From Chryseobacterium sp. CY350 (lineage in GTDB: Bacteria > Bacteroidota > Bacteroidia > Flavobacteriales > Weeksellaceae), in contig NZ_CP116034.1 in NCBI RefSeq assembly GCF_027945075.1, forward strand, positions 1,922,001 to 1,986,000: a DNA stretch of 64,000 nt. Direction: 5' to 3'. This document shows positions 53,879 to 61,755 of this stretch, piece by piece. The notes under the pieces are model-generated. The model saw only the letters and a program-made list of their open reading frames with translations. It made no database searches and was not told where the DNA came from. Position numbers and translations under genes: made by a program. The first letter of the stretch is position 1; each line of letters opens with the position of its first letter.

Positions 53879-54736
53879 ATGATTTTATCAATGACCGGCT
53901 TCGGTAGAGCCGAAGGTGTTTTTGAAGGAAAAAAAATTTCTATCGATATTAAATCACTGAACAGCAAGAGCTTTGATTTAAATATTAAAATTCCTCTGCG
54001 TTATAAAGAAAAAGAATTTGAAGTAAGAAAAATTCTGAACGATAGAATCATCCGTGGAAAGGTAGATTGCTACATTAATATTGAGAACCTTGAAGAGACG
54101 AATGATGTAAAAATCAACAGAAGCCTAATCGATTCTTACATGAATGAGCTTAAAAATATCGCTTCTGACGGACCAGATTTTGAATACCTGAAAATGGCAG
54201 TTAGACTTCCGGATGCTATAACATCAAGACCAGACGAACTGACAGAAGGTGAATGGGAATCTTTGGCTAAAATTGTAAATAATGCTGTCGATAAATTCCA
54301 GGAATTTAGAAAAACTGAAGGTAAAATTCTTCACGAAGAACTGGAAAGAAATATCAGAAATATCGATAAATCCTTGGCGGAAGTTGTTCCTTATGAGCAA
54401 TTGAGAATTGATGCCGTGAAAGAACGTTATATGAAAACTTTAAAAGAGTTTGAAAACGTTGACGAAACAAGATTCTATCAGGAAATGGCTTATTTTACTG
54501 AAAAATTAGACATTCAGGAAGAAAAAGTGAGACTTTCCCAACATTTGAAATATTATTCAGAAGTAATGGAAAATGAAGATTTTAATGGAAAAAAACTAGG
54601 TTTTATTTCACAGGAAATCGGAAGAGAAATCAATACTTTAGGTTCAAAAGCCAATCACGCTGAAATTCAGAAATTGGTGGTGATGATGAAAGATGATTTG
54701 GAAAAAATAAAAGAGCAAACGTTAAACGTGTTGTAA
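53879..54736 (+). CDS. YicC/YloC-family endoribonuclease
   Basis: This 285-residue protein opens with the family hallmark MILSMTGFGRAEG. It continues with IKSLNSKSFDLNIKIPLRYK and REKEFEVRKIL-type residues, and closes with the highly conserved LGFISQEIGREINTLGSKAN and DDLEKIKEQTLNVL. YicC proteins are endoribonucleases linked to RNA turnover. It precedes gmk, an arrangement seen in many bacteria, separated by a 94-base spacer with an imperfect inverted repeat. Confidence 0.94.
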   Translation: MILSMTGFGRAEGVFEGKKISIDIKSLNSKSFDLNIKIPLRYKEKEFEVRKILNDRIIRGKVDCYINIENLEETNDVKINRSLIDSYMNELKNIASDGPDFEYLKMAVRLPDAITSRPDELTEGEWESLAKIVNNAVDKFQEFRKTEGKILHEELERNIRNIDKSLAEVVPYEQLRIDAVKERYMKTLKEFENVDETRFYQEMAYFTEKLDIQEEKVRLSQHLKYYSEVMENEDFNGKKLGFISQEIGREINTLGSKANHAEIQKLVVMMKDDLEKIKEQTLNVL

Positions 54737-54738
54737 AC

Positions 54739-54822
54739 AGTTATAAGTTTTAATGATGAGTTATAAGTTGATTGTTGCACACTTTTCTAATAATTCATCA
54801 TTTAAAACTCATAATTCATAAC
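54739..54822. repeat. Imperfect inverted repeat in yicC-gmk spacer
   Basis: Left arm reads AGTTATAAGTTTTAATGATG and continues to about 54768. Right arm (about 54789-54822) ends in AACTCATAATTCATAACT, largely its complement with a small insertion. It resembles the simple ATAATTCATAA-type spacer seen at about 14208 before ftsY. Confidence 0.45.
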
Positions 54823-54830
54823 TAAAAAAC

Positions 54831-55403
54831 ATGAATAAAGTTATCATATTTTCAGCGCCGTCGGGCAGCGGGAAAACGACATTGGTAAAGCATTCTTTGG
54901 AAGCTATTCCGGAATTGGAATTTTCCATTTCATGCACCACAAGACAGCCGAGGGGGACTGAAATTCATGCTGTTGATTATCACTTTTTGAGTCCTGACGA
55001 ATTCAGGCAGAAAATTTCTGAAGAAGCTTTTGTAGAATTTGAGGAAGTCTATACCGATAAATATTACGGAACTTTAAAATCTGAGGTAGAAAAGATCTGG
55101 AATCAGGGAAAAGTTGTTATTTTTGATGTAGATGTAAAAGGCGGCATTTCATTAAAAAAATATTTTGGAGACAAAGCATTGTCCATTTTCATCGAACCAC
55201 CTTCGATTGCCGAGTTGGAACGAAGATTGATCTCAAGAGGAACAGATGATGCCGAAACCATTAAAACACGCGTTGAAAAAGCTGAAGAAGAGCTTACCTA
55301 CGCCATAGAATTTGACGAAATCGTGATCAACAGCGATTTAAATCAAGCAAAAGTAGAAATAGAAAGTTTAATAAAAAGTTTTATACAAGAAACTAGAAGT
55401 TAG
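54831..55403 (+). CDS. gmk: Guanylate kinase
   Basis: Gmk phosphorylates GMP to GDP with ATP. The 190-residue protein has the P-loop FSAPSGSGKTTLVKH, the GMP-binding SCTTRQPRGTEIHAVDYHFL, FVEFEEVYTDKYYGTLKSEV, VIFDVDVKGGISLKK and the lid SRGTDDAETIKTRVEKAEEE. The length is normal. Its stop codon lies in the left arm of a 17-base inverted repeat (55388-55449) that separates it from nadA. Confidence 0.97.
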   Translation: MNKVIIFSAPSGSGKTTLVKHSLEAIPELEFSISCTTRQPRGTEIHAVDYHFLSPDEFRQKISEEAFVEFEEVYTDKYYGTLKSEVEKIWNQGKVVIFDVDVKGGISLKKYFGDKALSIFIEPPSIAELERRLISRGTDDAETIKTRVEKAEEELTYAIEFDEIVINSDLNQAKVEIESLIKSFIQETRS

Positions 55404-55449
55404 TAAAAAACACCCGTAGATTTGGTTTAGAAACTAACTTCTAATTTCT
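55388..55449. repeat. 17-bp inverted repeat spanning gmk stop and nadA leader
   Basis: AGAAACTAGAAGTTAGT (55388-55404) pairs with ACTAACTTCTAATTTCT (55433-55449) at 16 of 17 positions across a 28-base loop. It has no T-run on the plus strand, so it is more likely an mRNA-processing or stability structure, or a dispersed repeat, than a terminator. Confidence 0.7.
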
Positions 55450-55489
55450 AAAATTTAACTTCTATAAAAGAAAAAACATTGAGGCTGAA

Positions 55490-56509
55490 ATGAGCATTGA
55501 AACATTAGAAAAAGCAAAATCTGCAATTCCTGTAAGAGGATTTTTAGATATAAAAGATATAGCGATTCCTCAAGGTGAAGATTTGGTAAAAGCCATCCTT
55601 CAACTGAAAGAAGAAAAAAACGCAGTAATTCTGGCGCACTACTATCAACCGGGAGAGATTCAGGATATTGCTGATTTCCTTGGAGATTCTCTTCAATTGG
55701 CAAGACAGGCGAAAGATACAGATGCCGATATGATTGTATTTTGTGGAGTGCATTTCATGGCCGAAGCTGCAAAAATTCTGAACCCGACAAAAAAAGTAGT
55801 TCTTCCAGATACAATGGCAGGATGTTCTTTAGCAGACGGATGTTCAGGAGAAGGTTTGAGAAAAATGCGTGAGCAACATCCAAACGCTTTGATTGCTACT
55901 TACATCAACTGTAATGCAGAAACGAAAGCTGAAAGTGACATCATCGTAACCAGTTCAAATGCCGAAACGGTGATTGAAGCTTTACCGACTGACAGACCGA
56001 TTATTTTCGCTCCGGATAAAAATTTAGGAAGATATTTATCAAAAAAAACCGGCCGTGATATGATTCTTTGGGACGGAAGCTGCATCGTTCACGAAGCTTT
56101 CTCCATGGAAAGAATTGCACAACAGTTAGCCGATAATCCTGATGCAAAAATGATTGCTCACCCCGAAAGTGAAGAAGCCGTTTTGAAACTGGCTCACTTT
56201 ATCGGTTCAACTTCTGCACTTTTGAATTTTGTGGAACAAGACGACTGTCAGAAATTTATCATCGCAACTGAGGAAGGAATTCTTCACGAAATGAGAAAAC
56301 GTGCACCACACAAAGAATTGATTCCTGCTTTGGTTTTTGACGAGAGCTGTAACTGTTCAGAATGTTTTTACATGAAGAGAAATACAATGGAAAAATTGTA
56401 TTTGTGCATGAAATACGAACTTCCTGAAATCATTATTGAAGAAGAGCTTCGACTGAGAGCACTGAAGCCGATTGAGGCAATGCTTGATCTTTCTAAAAGT
56501 ATTAAATAA
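55490..56509 (+). CDS. nadA: Quinolinate synthase
   Basis: NadA condenses iminoaspartate with dihydroxyacetone phosphate to quinolinate in NAD synthesis, using a [4Fe-4S] cluster. The 339-residue protein shows VILAHYYQPGEIQDIADFLG, FCGVHFMAEAAKILNP, MAGCSLADGCSGEGL, NCNAETKAESDIIVTSSNA, the HPES motif in IAHPESEEAV, and ESCNCSECFYMKRNTMEKLY with candidate cluster cysteines. nadB and nadC are not in the window. Confidence 0.96.
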   Translation: MSIETLEKAKSAIPVRGFLDIKDIAIPQGEDLVKAILQLKEEKNAVILAHYYQPGEIQDIADFLGDSLQLARQAKDTDADMIVFCGVHFMAEAAKILNPTKKVVLPDTMAGCSLADGCSGEGLRKMREQHPNALIATYINCNAETKAESDIIVTSSNAETVIEALPTDRPIIFAPDKNLGRYLSKKTGRDMILWDGSCIVHEAFSMERIAQQLADNPDAKMIAHPESEEAVLKLAHFIGSTSALLNFVEQDDCQKFIIATEEGILHEMRKRAPHKELIPALVFDESCNCSECFYMKRNTMEKLYLCMKYELPEIIIEEELRLRALKPIEAMLDLSKSIK

Positions 56510-56555
56510 ATTCTCTACTTGATGATAAAATTTCTCAGCATGTAAATAAATTTAT

Positions 56556-56563
56556 TACATTTG
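56556..56563 (+). promoter_or_regulatory. -7 promoter element of GG-leader peptide gene
   Basis: TACATTTG matches TANNTTTG, 22 bases before the ATG at 56586, showing that the tiny gene has its own promoter. No TTG at ideal spacing is seen. Confidence 0.5.
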
Positions 56564-56585
56564 ATATTCATAAAAATATTTACAT

Positions 56586-56753
56586 ATGAAAAATTTAAAA
56601 AAATTAGACCGATCAAGCTTGAAAAAAATTAAAGGTGGAGATCTAACTTTATAATGTAGTTTAGAATGTAGAATTAGCTACGAATGCAAAATAGGATGTT
56701 ACGGAATTCCTCAATGCGTTCCAATGGGACAATATATTCCACCAAATTGCTAA
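56586..56753 (+). pseudogene. Double-glycine leader, Cys-rich bacteriocin-like peptide gene with in-frame stop
   Basis: The ATG at 56586 opens MKNLKKLDRSSLKKIKGG, a canonical double-glycine leader as in Chryseobacterium bacteriocin-like peptides, then DLTL and a TAA (56652-56654). The same frame goes on for 32 codons to TAA 56751-56753 as CSLECRISYECKIGCYGIP plus QCVPMGQYIPPNC, with six cysteines, exactly the core expected after such a leader. A -7 element lies before it and a hairpin terminator after it. Either the gene has a recent nonsense mutation, the TAA is a sequencing error, or the stop is read through. No C39 peptidase/ABC exporter or modification enzyme is in the window. Confidence 0.75.
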
Positions 56754-56758
56754 AAACT

Positions 56759-56784
56759 AAGTACTCGTAAAGAGTACTTTTTTA
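56759..56784 (+). terminator. Terminator of GG-leader peptide gene
   Basis: Perfect 8-base stem AAGTACTC / GAGTACTT with a 5-base loop, followed by TTTTTA, starting 5 bases after the peptide gene's final stop. Confidence 0.82.
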
Positions 56785-56800
56785 TTTTAAAAACAAAACT

Positions 56801-57184
56801 ATGAGCAAAATATTCTTAGAAGACGTAAAGATTTACGCTTATCACGGCGTTCTTCCCGAAGAAAACATAATCGGGACTTATTATATTGTAAATGCAGAAA
56901 TTCATACAGATTTGTGGGAAGCAGCAGTTTCGGACGATTTAAATGATACAATCAGCTATGCAGATATTAATGAAATCATTCATGACGAAATGAAAATTCA
57001 ATCTAAATTGCTTGAGCATGTCGCAGGAAGAATTATCGCGAAAATCAATGAAAAATTTGATCAGATTTCTTACATCAAATTAAGAATCACCAAAACCAGT
57101 CCGCCCATGAAAGGCGAAATGAAAGGCGCAAGTATTGAGCTTGAAAAAAGTTTTTTATTAGGTGGAATAAAAGGAAATGAGTAA
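56801..57184 (+). CDS. folB: Dihydroneopterin aldolase
   Basis: FolB cleaves 7,8-dihydroneopterin to 6-hydroxymethyl-dihydropterin and glycolaldehyde in folate synthesis. The 127-residue protein has IFLEDVKIYAYHGVLPEENI (with the conserved Tyr and the G-V-x-x-E-E), ISYADINEIIHDEM, LLEHVAGRI and the C-terminal RITKTSPPMKGEMKGASIEL with the catalytic-type Lys. It feeds FolK, whose gene is at 17315. It is followed by a DUF4403 gene 27 bases on. Confidence 0.94.
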   Translation: MSKIFLEDVKIYAYHGVLPEENIIGTYYIVNAEIHTDLWEAAVSDDLNDTISYADINEIIHDEMKIQSKLLEHVAGRIIAKINEKFDQISYIKLRITKTSPPMKGEMKGASIELEKSFLLGGIKGNE

Positions 57185-57211
57185 TTTTCGGTTTAATAAA
57201 TTTAAAACACA

Positions 57212-58576
57212 GTGAAGTTATTCAACATATTATCTTTATTTCTTTCTCTTGGAATTTTTGCACAGAGCAACACAACTTCCGGCGATCCCATCTACAGTTT
57301 CCCGAAAATAAAATCGAGTATTACAATGCCGGTGACGATCCCGCTGTCGGAGATTAGCAATATGATCAATACTTCGGTAAAAGATCTGATTTTTCAGGAC
57401 GATTCTTACAGTGACAACGACAATGATCAGTTTAAAGTAAAAGTCTGGAAAACCCGAGCAATAAGACTTGTAGGAGATGCCAACCAAAATATTTTAATTG
57501 AAGTTCCTTTGAAGATCTGGGCAGAAAAAGGAATAGGAACGTTAGGCATTTATTCTTATCAGGAAACTACTTTCGAAACGGTGATGTACTTTAAAACTGC
57601 TTTAAGTTTTAAAAATAACTGGACGGTGAACACATTTACTCAACCGATGGGTTTCAAATGGGTAAAAAAACCTGTACTTACTTTTGGGAAAATTCAGATC
57701 CCCATCACTTCTTTGGTCGAAAAAAGCCTGAAAGAACAACAATATAATTTTTGCAAAACTATTGACAAACAAATGGCTTCACAGCTAAACTTTCAGCAAT
57801 ATGCAGTTTTAGCTTGGAATGCTTTTTCGCAGCCTTTCAACATTTCTGAAGAATATAATACGTGGTTGAAAATCACACCGATCAACGTAAATATCACTCC
57901 ATTAAAGTTTTATGGTAACGAAATAGACACCAACATAGGCATTGATATTTTCTCTGAAACTTATACCGGTACAAAACCCGAAGCGGCACAACCTGCAAAA
58001 GCGGTTATGAATTTTAATTTCATTCCACTTTTAGCAGACCAGTTTATATTGCAGACCACGGCTAATATTCCGTTTTCTGAAGCAACAAATATTGCGAAAA
58101 AAACTTTTCTCAATAAAGAATTTGATGTTAGAGATTCAAAAGTGACAATTACCGACATTAAAGTGTACGCAGAAGATAAAAGAATCATGATCGAAGCTGA
58201 AACAAAAGGTTATGTGAACGGTACAGCATTTATTTCCGGCATTCCTGTTTACGACGAAACAAAAAGAAAAATAGTGCTTTCGGACACAAAGTTTAAGCTT
58301 AGAACGGCCAATATTCTTCAGAAATTGGCAACCTCTCTTTTTAAAGGAAAGATTGTAAAAATGATCGAAGATGAATACGGAATTCCTACTGTTGAACTGG
58401 AGAATTCATCTAAGAAAAGTATTGAAGAAGCTTTTAATAAAGAGTATTACAAAGGTTTGAAAATGACCGGTAAAGTCTCGAAGCTGAAACCAAATCAAAT
58501 ATTACTGAACGATTCCGGAATTACTGCAGTAATTGACACCAATGCGAATTTAAGATTCACTTTAAAAGGATTTTAA
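57212..58576 (+). CDS. DUF4403 family exported protein
   Basis: This 454-residue protein starts at GTG 57212; that codon gives a proper signal peptide (MKLFNILSLFLSLGIFAQ) and no in-frame ATG is nearer. The mature part matches DUF4403: a repeated SRPBCC/TULIP-like beta domain, with FPKIKSSITMPVTIPLSEIS, FKVKVWKTRAIRLVGDANQN, KPVLTFGKIQIPITSLVEKS and a second half KRKIVLSDTKFKLRTAN. It is probably periplasmic or outer-membrane associated. The role is unknown. Confidence 0.88.
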   Translation: MKLFNILSLFLSLGIFAQSNTTSGDPIYSFPKIKSSITMPVTIPLSEISNMINTSVKDLIFQDDSYSDNDNDQFKVKVWKTRAIRLVGDANQNILIEVPLKIWAEKGIGTLGIYSYQETTFETVMYFKTALSFKNNWTVNTFTQPMGFKWVKKPVLTFGKIQIPITSLVEKSLKEQQYNFCKTIDKQMASQLNFQQYAVLAWNAFSQPFNISEEYNTWLKITPINVNITPLKFYGNEIDTNIGIDIFSETYTGTKPEAAQPAKAVMNFNFIPLLADQFILQTTANIPFSEATNIAKKTFLNKEFDVRDSKVTITDIKVYAEDKRIMIEAETKGYVNGTAFISGIPVYDETKRKIVLSDTKFKLRTANILQKLATSLFKGKIVKMIEDEYGIPTVELENSSKKSIEEAFNKEYYKGLKMTGKVSKLKPNQILLNDSGITAVIDTNANLRFTLKGF

Positions 58577-58605
58577 TATCATACAAACTAAAACCATTAT
58601 TAACC

Positions 58606-59115
58606 ATGAGAAAATATTTACAGATTATTGACAGAAACAGAGCTACAAAATGGACGAGGGTGGGAAACAATGTTATCGACAGGATTGTTTTTAATTTACT
58701 CTTTTTTGCAATTGGTCTCCTAGGAGGAATTGTAGACAGTATTTTTGAAATGTATTACTTCACCAAATATTTTGAACAATTAGCAAATCTGGGAAAAGTT
58801 GCTGATATTTTTATTACAAGCATTTTGTTTTTCTTTTACATCTTTATACTTGAATATCTTACCAAAGGAAGAAGTATAGGCAAATTCGCGACGGGAACAA
58901 AAGTAATTATGATAGACGGAACAGCACCAACTGCAAAAGATTATTTTATCAGGAATATTTGTAGGCTTGTGCCATTTGATGCATTATCATTTTTGGGTGA
59001 AAACGGTTGGCACGACAGCTGGAGCGACACACGAGTAATCAATACAAAAAACTATGAAGCTGAAAAACAGGTTAAAATCGATATCGAAAATCTTGGTAGT
59101 AAAGAAATCGCGTAA
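58606..59115 (+). CDS. RDD family membrane protein
   Basis: This 169-residue protein has two clear membrane segments (about 27-50 and 65-90). The RDD features are present: RIVFNLLFFAIGLLGGIVDS, EYLTKGRSIGKFATGTKVI and FIRNICRLVPFDALSFLGE. The conserved Arg-Asp-Asp of the family name is only partly kept. RDD proteins are small integral membrane proteins of unclear, possibly transport-related, function. It follows DUF4403 by 29 bases, probably in one transcript. Confidence 0.88.
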   Translation: MRKYLQIIDRNRATKWTRVGNNVIDRIVFNLLFFAIGLLGGIVDSIFEMYYFTKYFEQLANLGKVADIFITSILFFFYIFILEYLTKGRSIGKFATGTKVIMIDGTAPTAKDYFIRNICRLVPFDALSFLGENGWHDSWSDTRVINTKNYEAEKQVKIDIENLGSKEIA

Positions 59116-59120
59116 AAATT

Positions 59121-59151
59121 TTGCATTGAATGAGAAAATCTTCTATATTTG
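59121..59151 (+). promoter_or_regulatory. Promoter of tRNA-Cys gene
   Basis: TTG (59121-59123), 20-base spacer, TATATTTG (59144-59151): a full match to the Bacteroidota consensus, 14 bases before the tRNA. Confidence 0.75.
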
Positions 59152-59165
59152 CACCACTTAAAAAT

Positions 59166-59236
59166 GGTACTTTGGCCGAGCGGCTAGGCAGTGGTCTGCA
59201 ACACCATCTACAGCGGTTCGAATCCGCTAGGTACCT
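59166..59236 (+). tRNA. tRNA-Cys (GCA)
   Basis: The sequence folds as a cloverleaf. Acceptor GGTACTT pairs with AGGTACC (one G-U). The anticodon stem TGGT/ACCA encloses the loop CTGCAAC, anticodon GCA. The T-arm is GCGG-TTCGAAT-CCGC. The discriminator is T, as expected for tRNA-Cys. The CCA end is not encoded. A full promoter precedes and a terminator follows it. Confidence 0.95.
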
Positions 59237-59237
59237 C

Positions 59238-59271
59238 AAAAAAACTCCGTTCTTACGATCGGAGTTTTTTT
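59238..59271 (+). terminator. Terminator of tRNA-Cys
   Basis: Stem AAAAAACTCCG / CGGAGTTTTTT with a 10-base loop and a run of seven T, directly after the tRNA. Confidence 0.88.
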
Positions 59272-59474
59272 ATTATTATATCGCGAGAATTCATTCCAAT
59301 TATTCAGGATAGCAGTAGGTTTCACAATCTTTAAAACATTAATAACCTTCCCAATCGCTTTCCCACTCTGTAAAAATAAATTTTAACAGTTTCTTAACTA
59401 AAACTTGGCTTCATAATTGAACATACCACATCAATAAATTGTAAAGTTTATATAAAATTTAAAAAATTTGAGTT

Positions 59475-60011
59475 ATGAAAAATATAGTTTTAACAGGTTT
59501 TTTGTCAATCATGGTATTGGCCGCCTGTAAGAAAGATGATCAGGTCGCCGAAAAGTCACTCGAACAGCAAAAGATAGAATTTCAGGCTAGACAACTTGAA
59601 ATAGAAAAGCAAAAACTGGCAATCGAAAAAGAAAGATTTGCTTACGAAACTCAGAAAAGAACAGACAGTATCGCAGAAGTTCAAAAAGCAAAAGAAACTG
59701 CAGCTGCTGCTAAACCTCAAGTAATAAGAGAAACAAGAACGGTATATAGAGATAATCCTTCGTCATCAAACAACAGTGTTGCAAGTAACAGCGGAGGATC
59801 ATCACAAGGTACAACTGCCAAGAAAAAAGGTATCAGTGAAGCCGCAAAAGGCACTGCCATTGGTGTAGTGAGTGGTGCTGCATTAGGTGCTCTTGTTAAT
59901 AAGAAAAACCGTGGTGGTGGTGCAGTAGTTGGTGGTATTATTGGTGGTGCAACCGGTTATACATTAGGTAGATCTCAGGATAGAAAGAGCGGAAGAGTAC
60001 AGCCGAGATAA
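59475..60011 (+). CDS. Glycine-zipper lipoprotein with coiled coil
   Basis: This 178-residue protein has a lipoprotein signal ending MVLAAC (Cys 18) followed by KKDDQ, similar to the acidic export signal that sends flavobacterial lipoproteins to the cell surface. Next comes a Gln/Glu/Lys-rich coiled coil (about 28-72), a Ser/Asn linker and a C-terminal glycine-zipper (YMGG-like) segment (about 120-170, GAALGALVNKKNRGGGAVVG). Such zippers insert into or pack against membranes. Its terminator forms part of the spacer to the next gene. Confidence 0.85.
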   Translation: MKNIVLTGFLSIMVLAACKKDDQVAEKSLEQQKIEFQARQLEIEKQKLAIEKERFAYETQKRTDSIAEVQKAKETAAAAKPQVIRETRTVYRDNPSSSNNSVASNSGGSSQGTTAKKKGISEAAKGTAIGVVSGAALGALVNKKNRGGGAVVGGIIGGATGYTLGRSQDRKSGRVQPR

Positions 60012-60033
60012 TATTATCAGTATCGAAATATAT

Positions 60034-60066
60034 AAAAGATTGCTTATTTTTAAGCAATCTTTTTTT
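60034..60066 (+). terminator. Terminator of glycine-zipper lipoprotein gene
   Basis: Perfect 13-base stem AAAAGATTGCTTA / TAAGCAATCTTTT with a 4-base loop and trailing T-run. The next gene's ATG (60067) begins immediately after it. Confidence 0.88.
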
Positions 60067-61704
60067 ATGCTTTTTATTTTATTTTCAATGATCGTGGTTA
60101 TTCCTGTCCTGATTGGCTGGGGAAAATTCTTTGAGATCATTACCAAAACACAGCTACTTGAAGGAATCTCCGGAAAAATAATCTTCGGTATTTTCGGGAT
60201 CAGTATGATTTGGACAGTTTCAGCATTTTTTGTTCCCCTGAATATATATGTCGAGGCTTCTACAATATTGATCGGTTTGCTCTATTTTTTTAGGGAGAAA
60301 TTATATCTTGAATTATACAGTTTCTCATCAAAAGATTACATAGTCATAGGAATAGGTTTATTGATAATTTTATTTTGTGGCTCATTTTATCCTTACATTT
60401 TAGATCATTTTGGATATTATGTTCCAAGTTTATTATGGCTGAAAGACTACGGCTTGGTAAAAGGAATATCAAATCTCGATCTTGTACTGGGTCAGATGTC
60501 GATATGGCATATTTTTCAGGCAGGATTTTCAAATTTCACTGATCCTTTTTTAAGAATAAACACGGTTTTACTTCTCGTATATTTACTTTACATTATTGAA
60601 AAAAGAAGCTGGATTCAATTATGTTTCCTTCCCATTTTACTGCTTTTTTCGCAATCTCCAAGTCCCGATTTGCCTGTTATTATTTTTTCATTAATTACTT
60701 TACAAGAAATTCTTGCCAACAACAGAAAAACAGCAATACTTTTTGCTTTTTCAGTTTTTGTTTTTGCAATTAAACCAACAATGATCTGGTTGCCGATTCT
60801 CGCCTTCCTCTACTCTATTTTCATTATTAAATCTCCATTAAAAAAACTGACTGCCGGAATTGTGATTTTCGTTTTATTTTGTGTGAAAAATATCTGGACT
60901 TTTGGATATCCTTTTTTTCCTATTTCAATTATTGATCTGGGACTTAGCTGGAAGCCCAGTCAAGAATTATTAAAGGCGTCATCTGAATTTGCCATTCTGA
61001 AAACCTTCGACAACCAATACTCATATCAACAAATTCAGCAGTTTTCTACATTTGATTATATTAAAAACTGGCTTCTTTTAGATGGAATTAAATCTGTGAT
61101 CAATATCTTGTTTATATTGAGTTTATTGGTTTTCATCATATTTACTTTCATCAAAAAAAACAAAATCATTACTTGTATCTGCATCTCGCTGGTAATAAAA
61201 AGCACTTTTGTTTTGCTGTTTTCTGCACAATACAGATTTTTTATTGATGTGTTTTTTGTGATCATTTTTGTGATGTTTCTAAAATATTTTAATGAAAGAA
61301 AATCATTAATTCTCTCTATTTGTTTAAATCTCGTAATTATCGGTTTTATGATTTTCCCTTCGATTGCCGCACAGTTGATTCCTAGTTACAGAATGTCGTC
61401 AATGATGGGAAAATTTGAATTTAAACAACTTTACAAACCGTCCTCTTACAATTACAAAACATATCATTCTTACGAAGTTGGTAACTTGAAATTTAATGTT
61501 TCTAAAAAATATCCTTTTAATTTCGATACACCTGTTCCTGCAATTTCTGAAAGTTTCGTTTTTGACTATCAGAAAGCCGGAGTTTTTCCTCAGATGATTG
61601 ATAAAAAAGACCTTAAAAAAGGCTTCTATACAAAGAAAATGTCTGTAAAAGAACAAAATAAGGTTAAAAAAATCACAGAGAACATCACAAATTCATATAA
61701 ATAG
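60067..61704 (+). CDS. Large multi-spanning membrane protein, GT-C/LIC_10190-like
   Basis: This 545-residue protein starts at ATG 60067; the in-frame TTG at 60040 lies inside the preceding terminator, so it is rejected. It has about 12 membrane segments through residue 420 and a soluble C-terminal part (about 440-545). An early periplasmic motif DHFGYYVPSLLWLKDYGLVK, with an Asp near the end of a membrane segment, resembles GT-C type glycosyltransferases and the family I know as LIC_10190 membrane proteins. A lipid-linked sugar transfer role is possible but unproved. It stands before aroC. Confidence 0.78.
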   Translation: MLFILFSMIVVIPVLIGWGKFFEIITKTQLLEGISGKIIFGIFGISMIWTVSAFFVPLNIYVEASTILIGLLYFFREKLYLELYSFSSKDYIVIGIGLLIILFCGSFYPYILDHFGYYVPSLLWLKDYGLVKGISNLDLVLGQMSIWHIFQAGFSNFTDPFLRINTVLLLVYLLYIIEKRSWIQLCFLPILLLFSQSPSPDLPVIIFSLITLQEILANNRKTAILFAFSVFVFAIKPTMIWLPILAFLYSIFIIKSPLKKLTAGIVIFVLFCVKNIWTFGYPFFPISIIDLGLSWKPSQELLKASSEFAILKTFDNQYSYQQIQQFSTFDYIKNWLLLDGIKSVINILFILSLLVFIIFTFIKKNKIITCICISLVIKSTFVLLFSAQYRFFIDVFFVIIFVMFLKYFNERKSLILSICLNLVIIGFMIFPSIAAQLIPSYRMSSMMGKFEFKQLYKPSSYNYKTYHSYEVGNLKFNVSKKYPFNFDTPVPAISESFVFDYQKAGVFPQMIDKKDLKKGFYTKKMSVKEQNKVKKITENITNSYK

Positions 61705-61743
61705 TATAAAACCAAAAAACTTTATTATGTGAATAAAAAACGG

Positions 61744-61751
61744 TAATTTTG
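61744..61751 (+). promoter_or_regulatory. -7 promoter element of aroC
   Basis: TAATTTTG matches TANNTTTG and ends 4 bases before the aroC ATG, giving a leaderless or near-leaderless mRNA, as for fmt. Confidence 0.55.
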
Positions 61752-61755
61752 TACT

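Noticed and set aside
59130..59312. 60-codon frame across the tRNA-Cys gene
   Set aside because: It runs through the cloverleaf and its terminator, so it is a chance frame.
60040..60066. TTG start for the large membrane protein
   Set aside because: Lies within the terminator hairpin of the previous gene.
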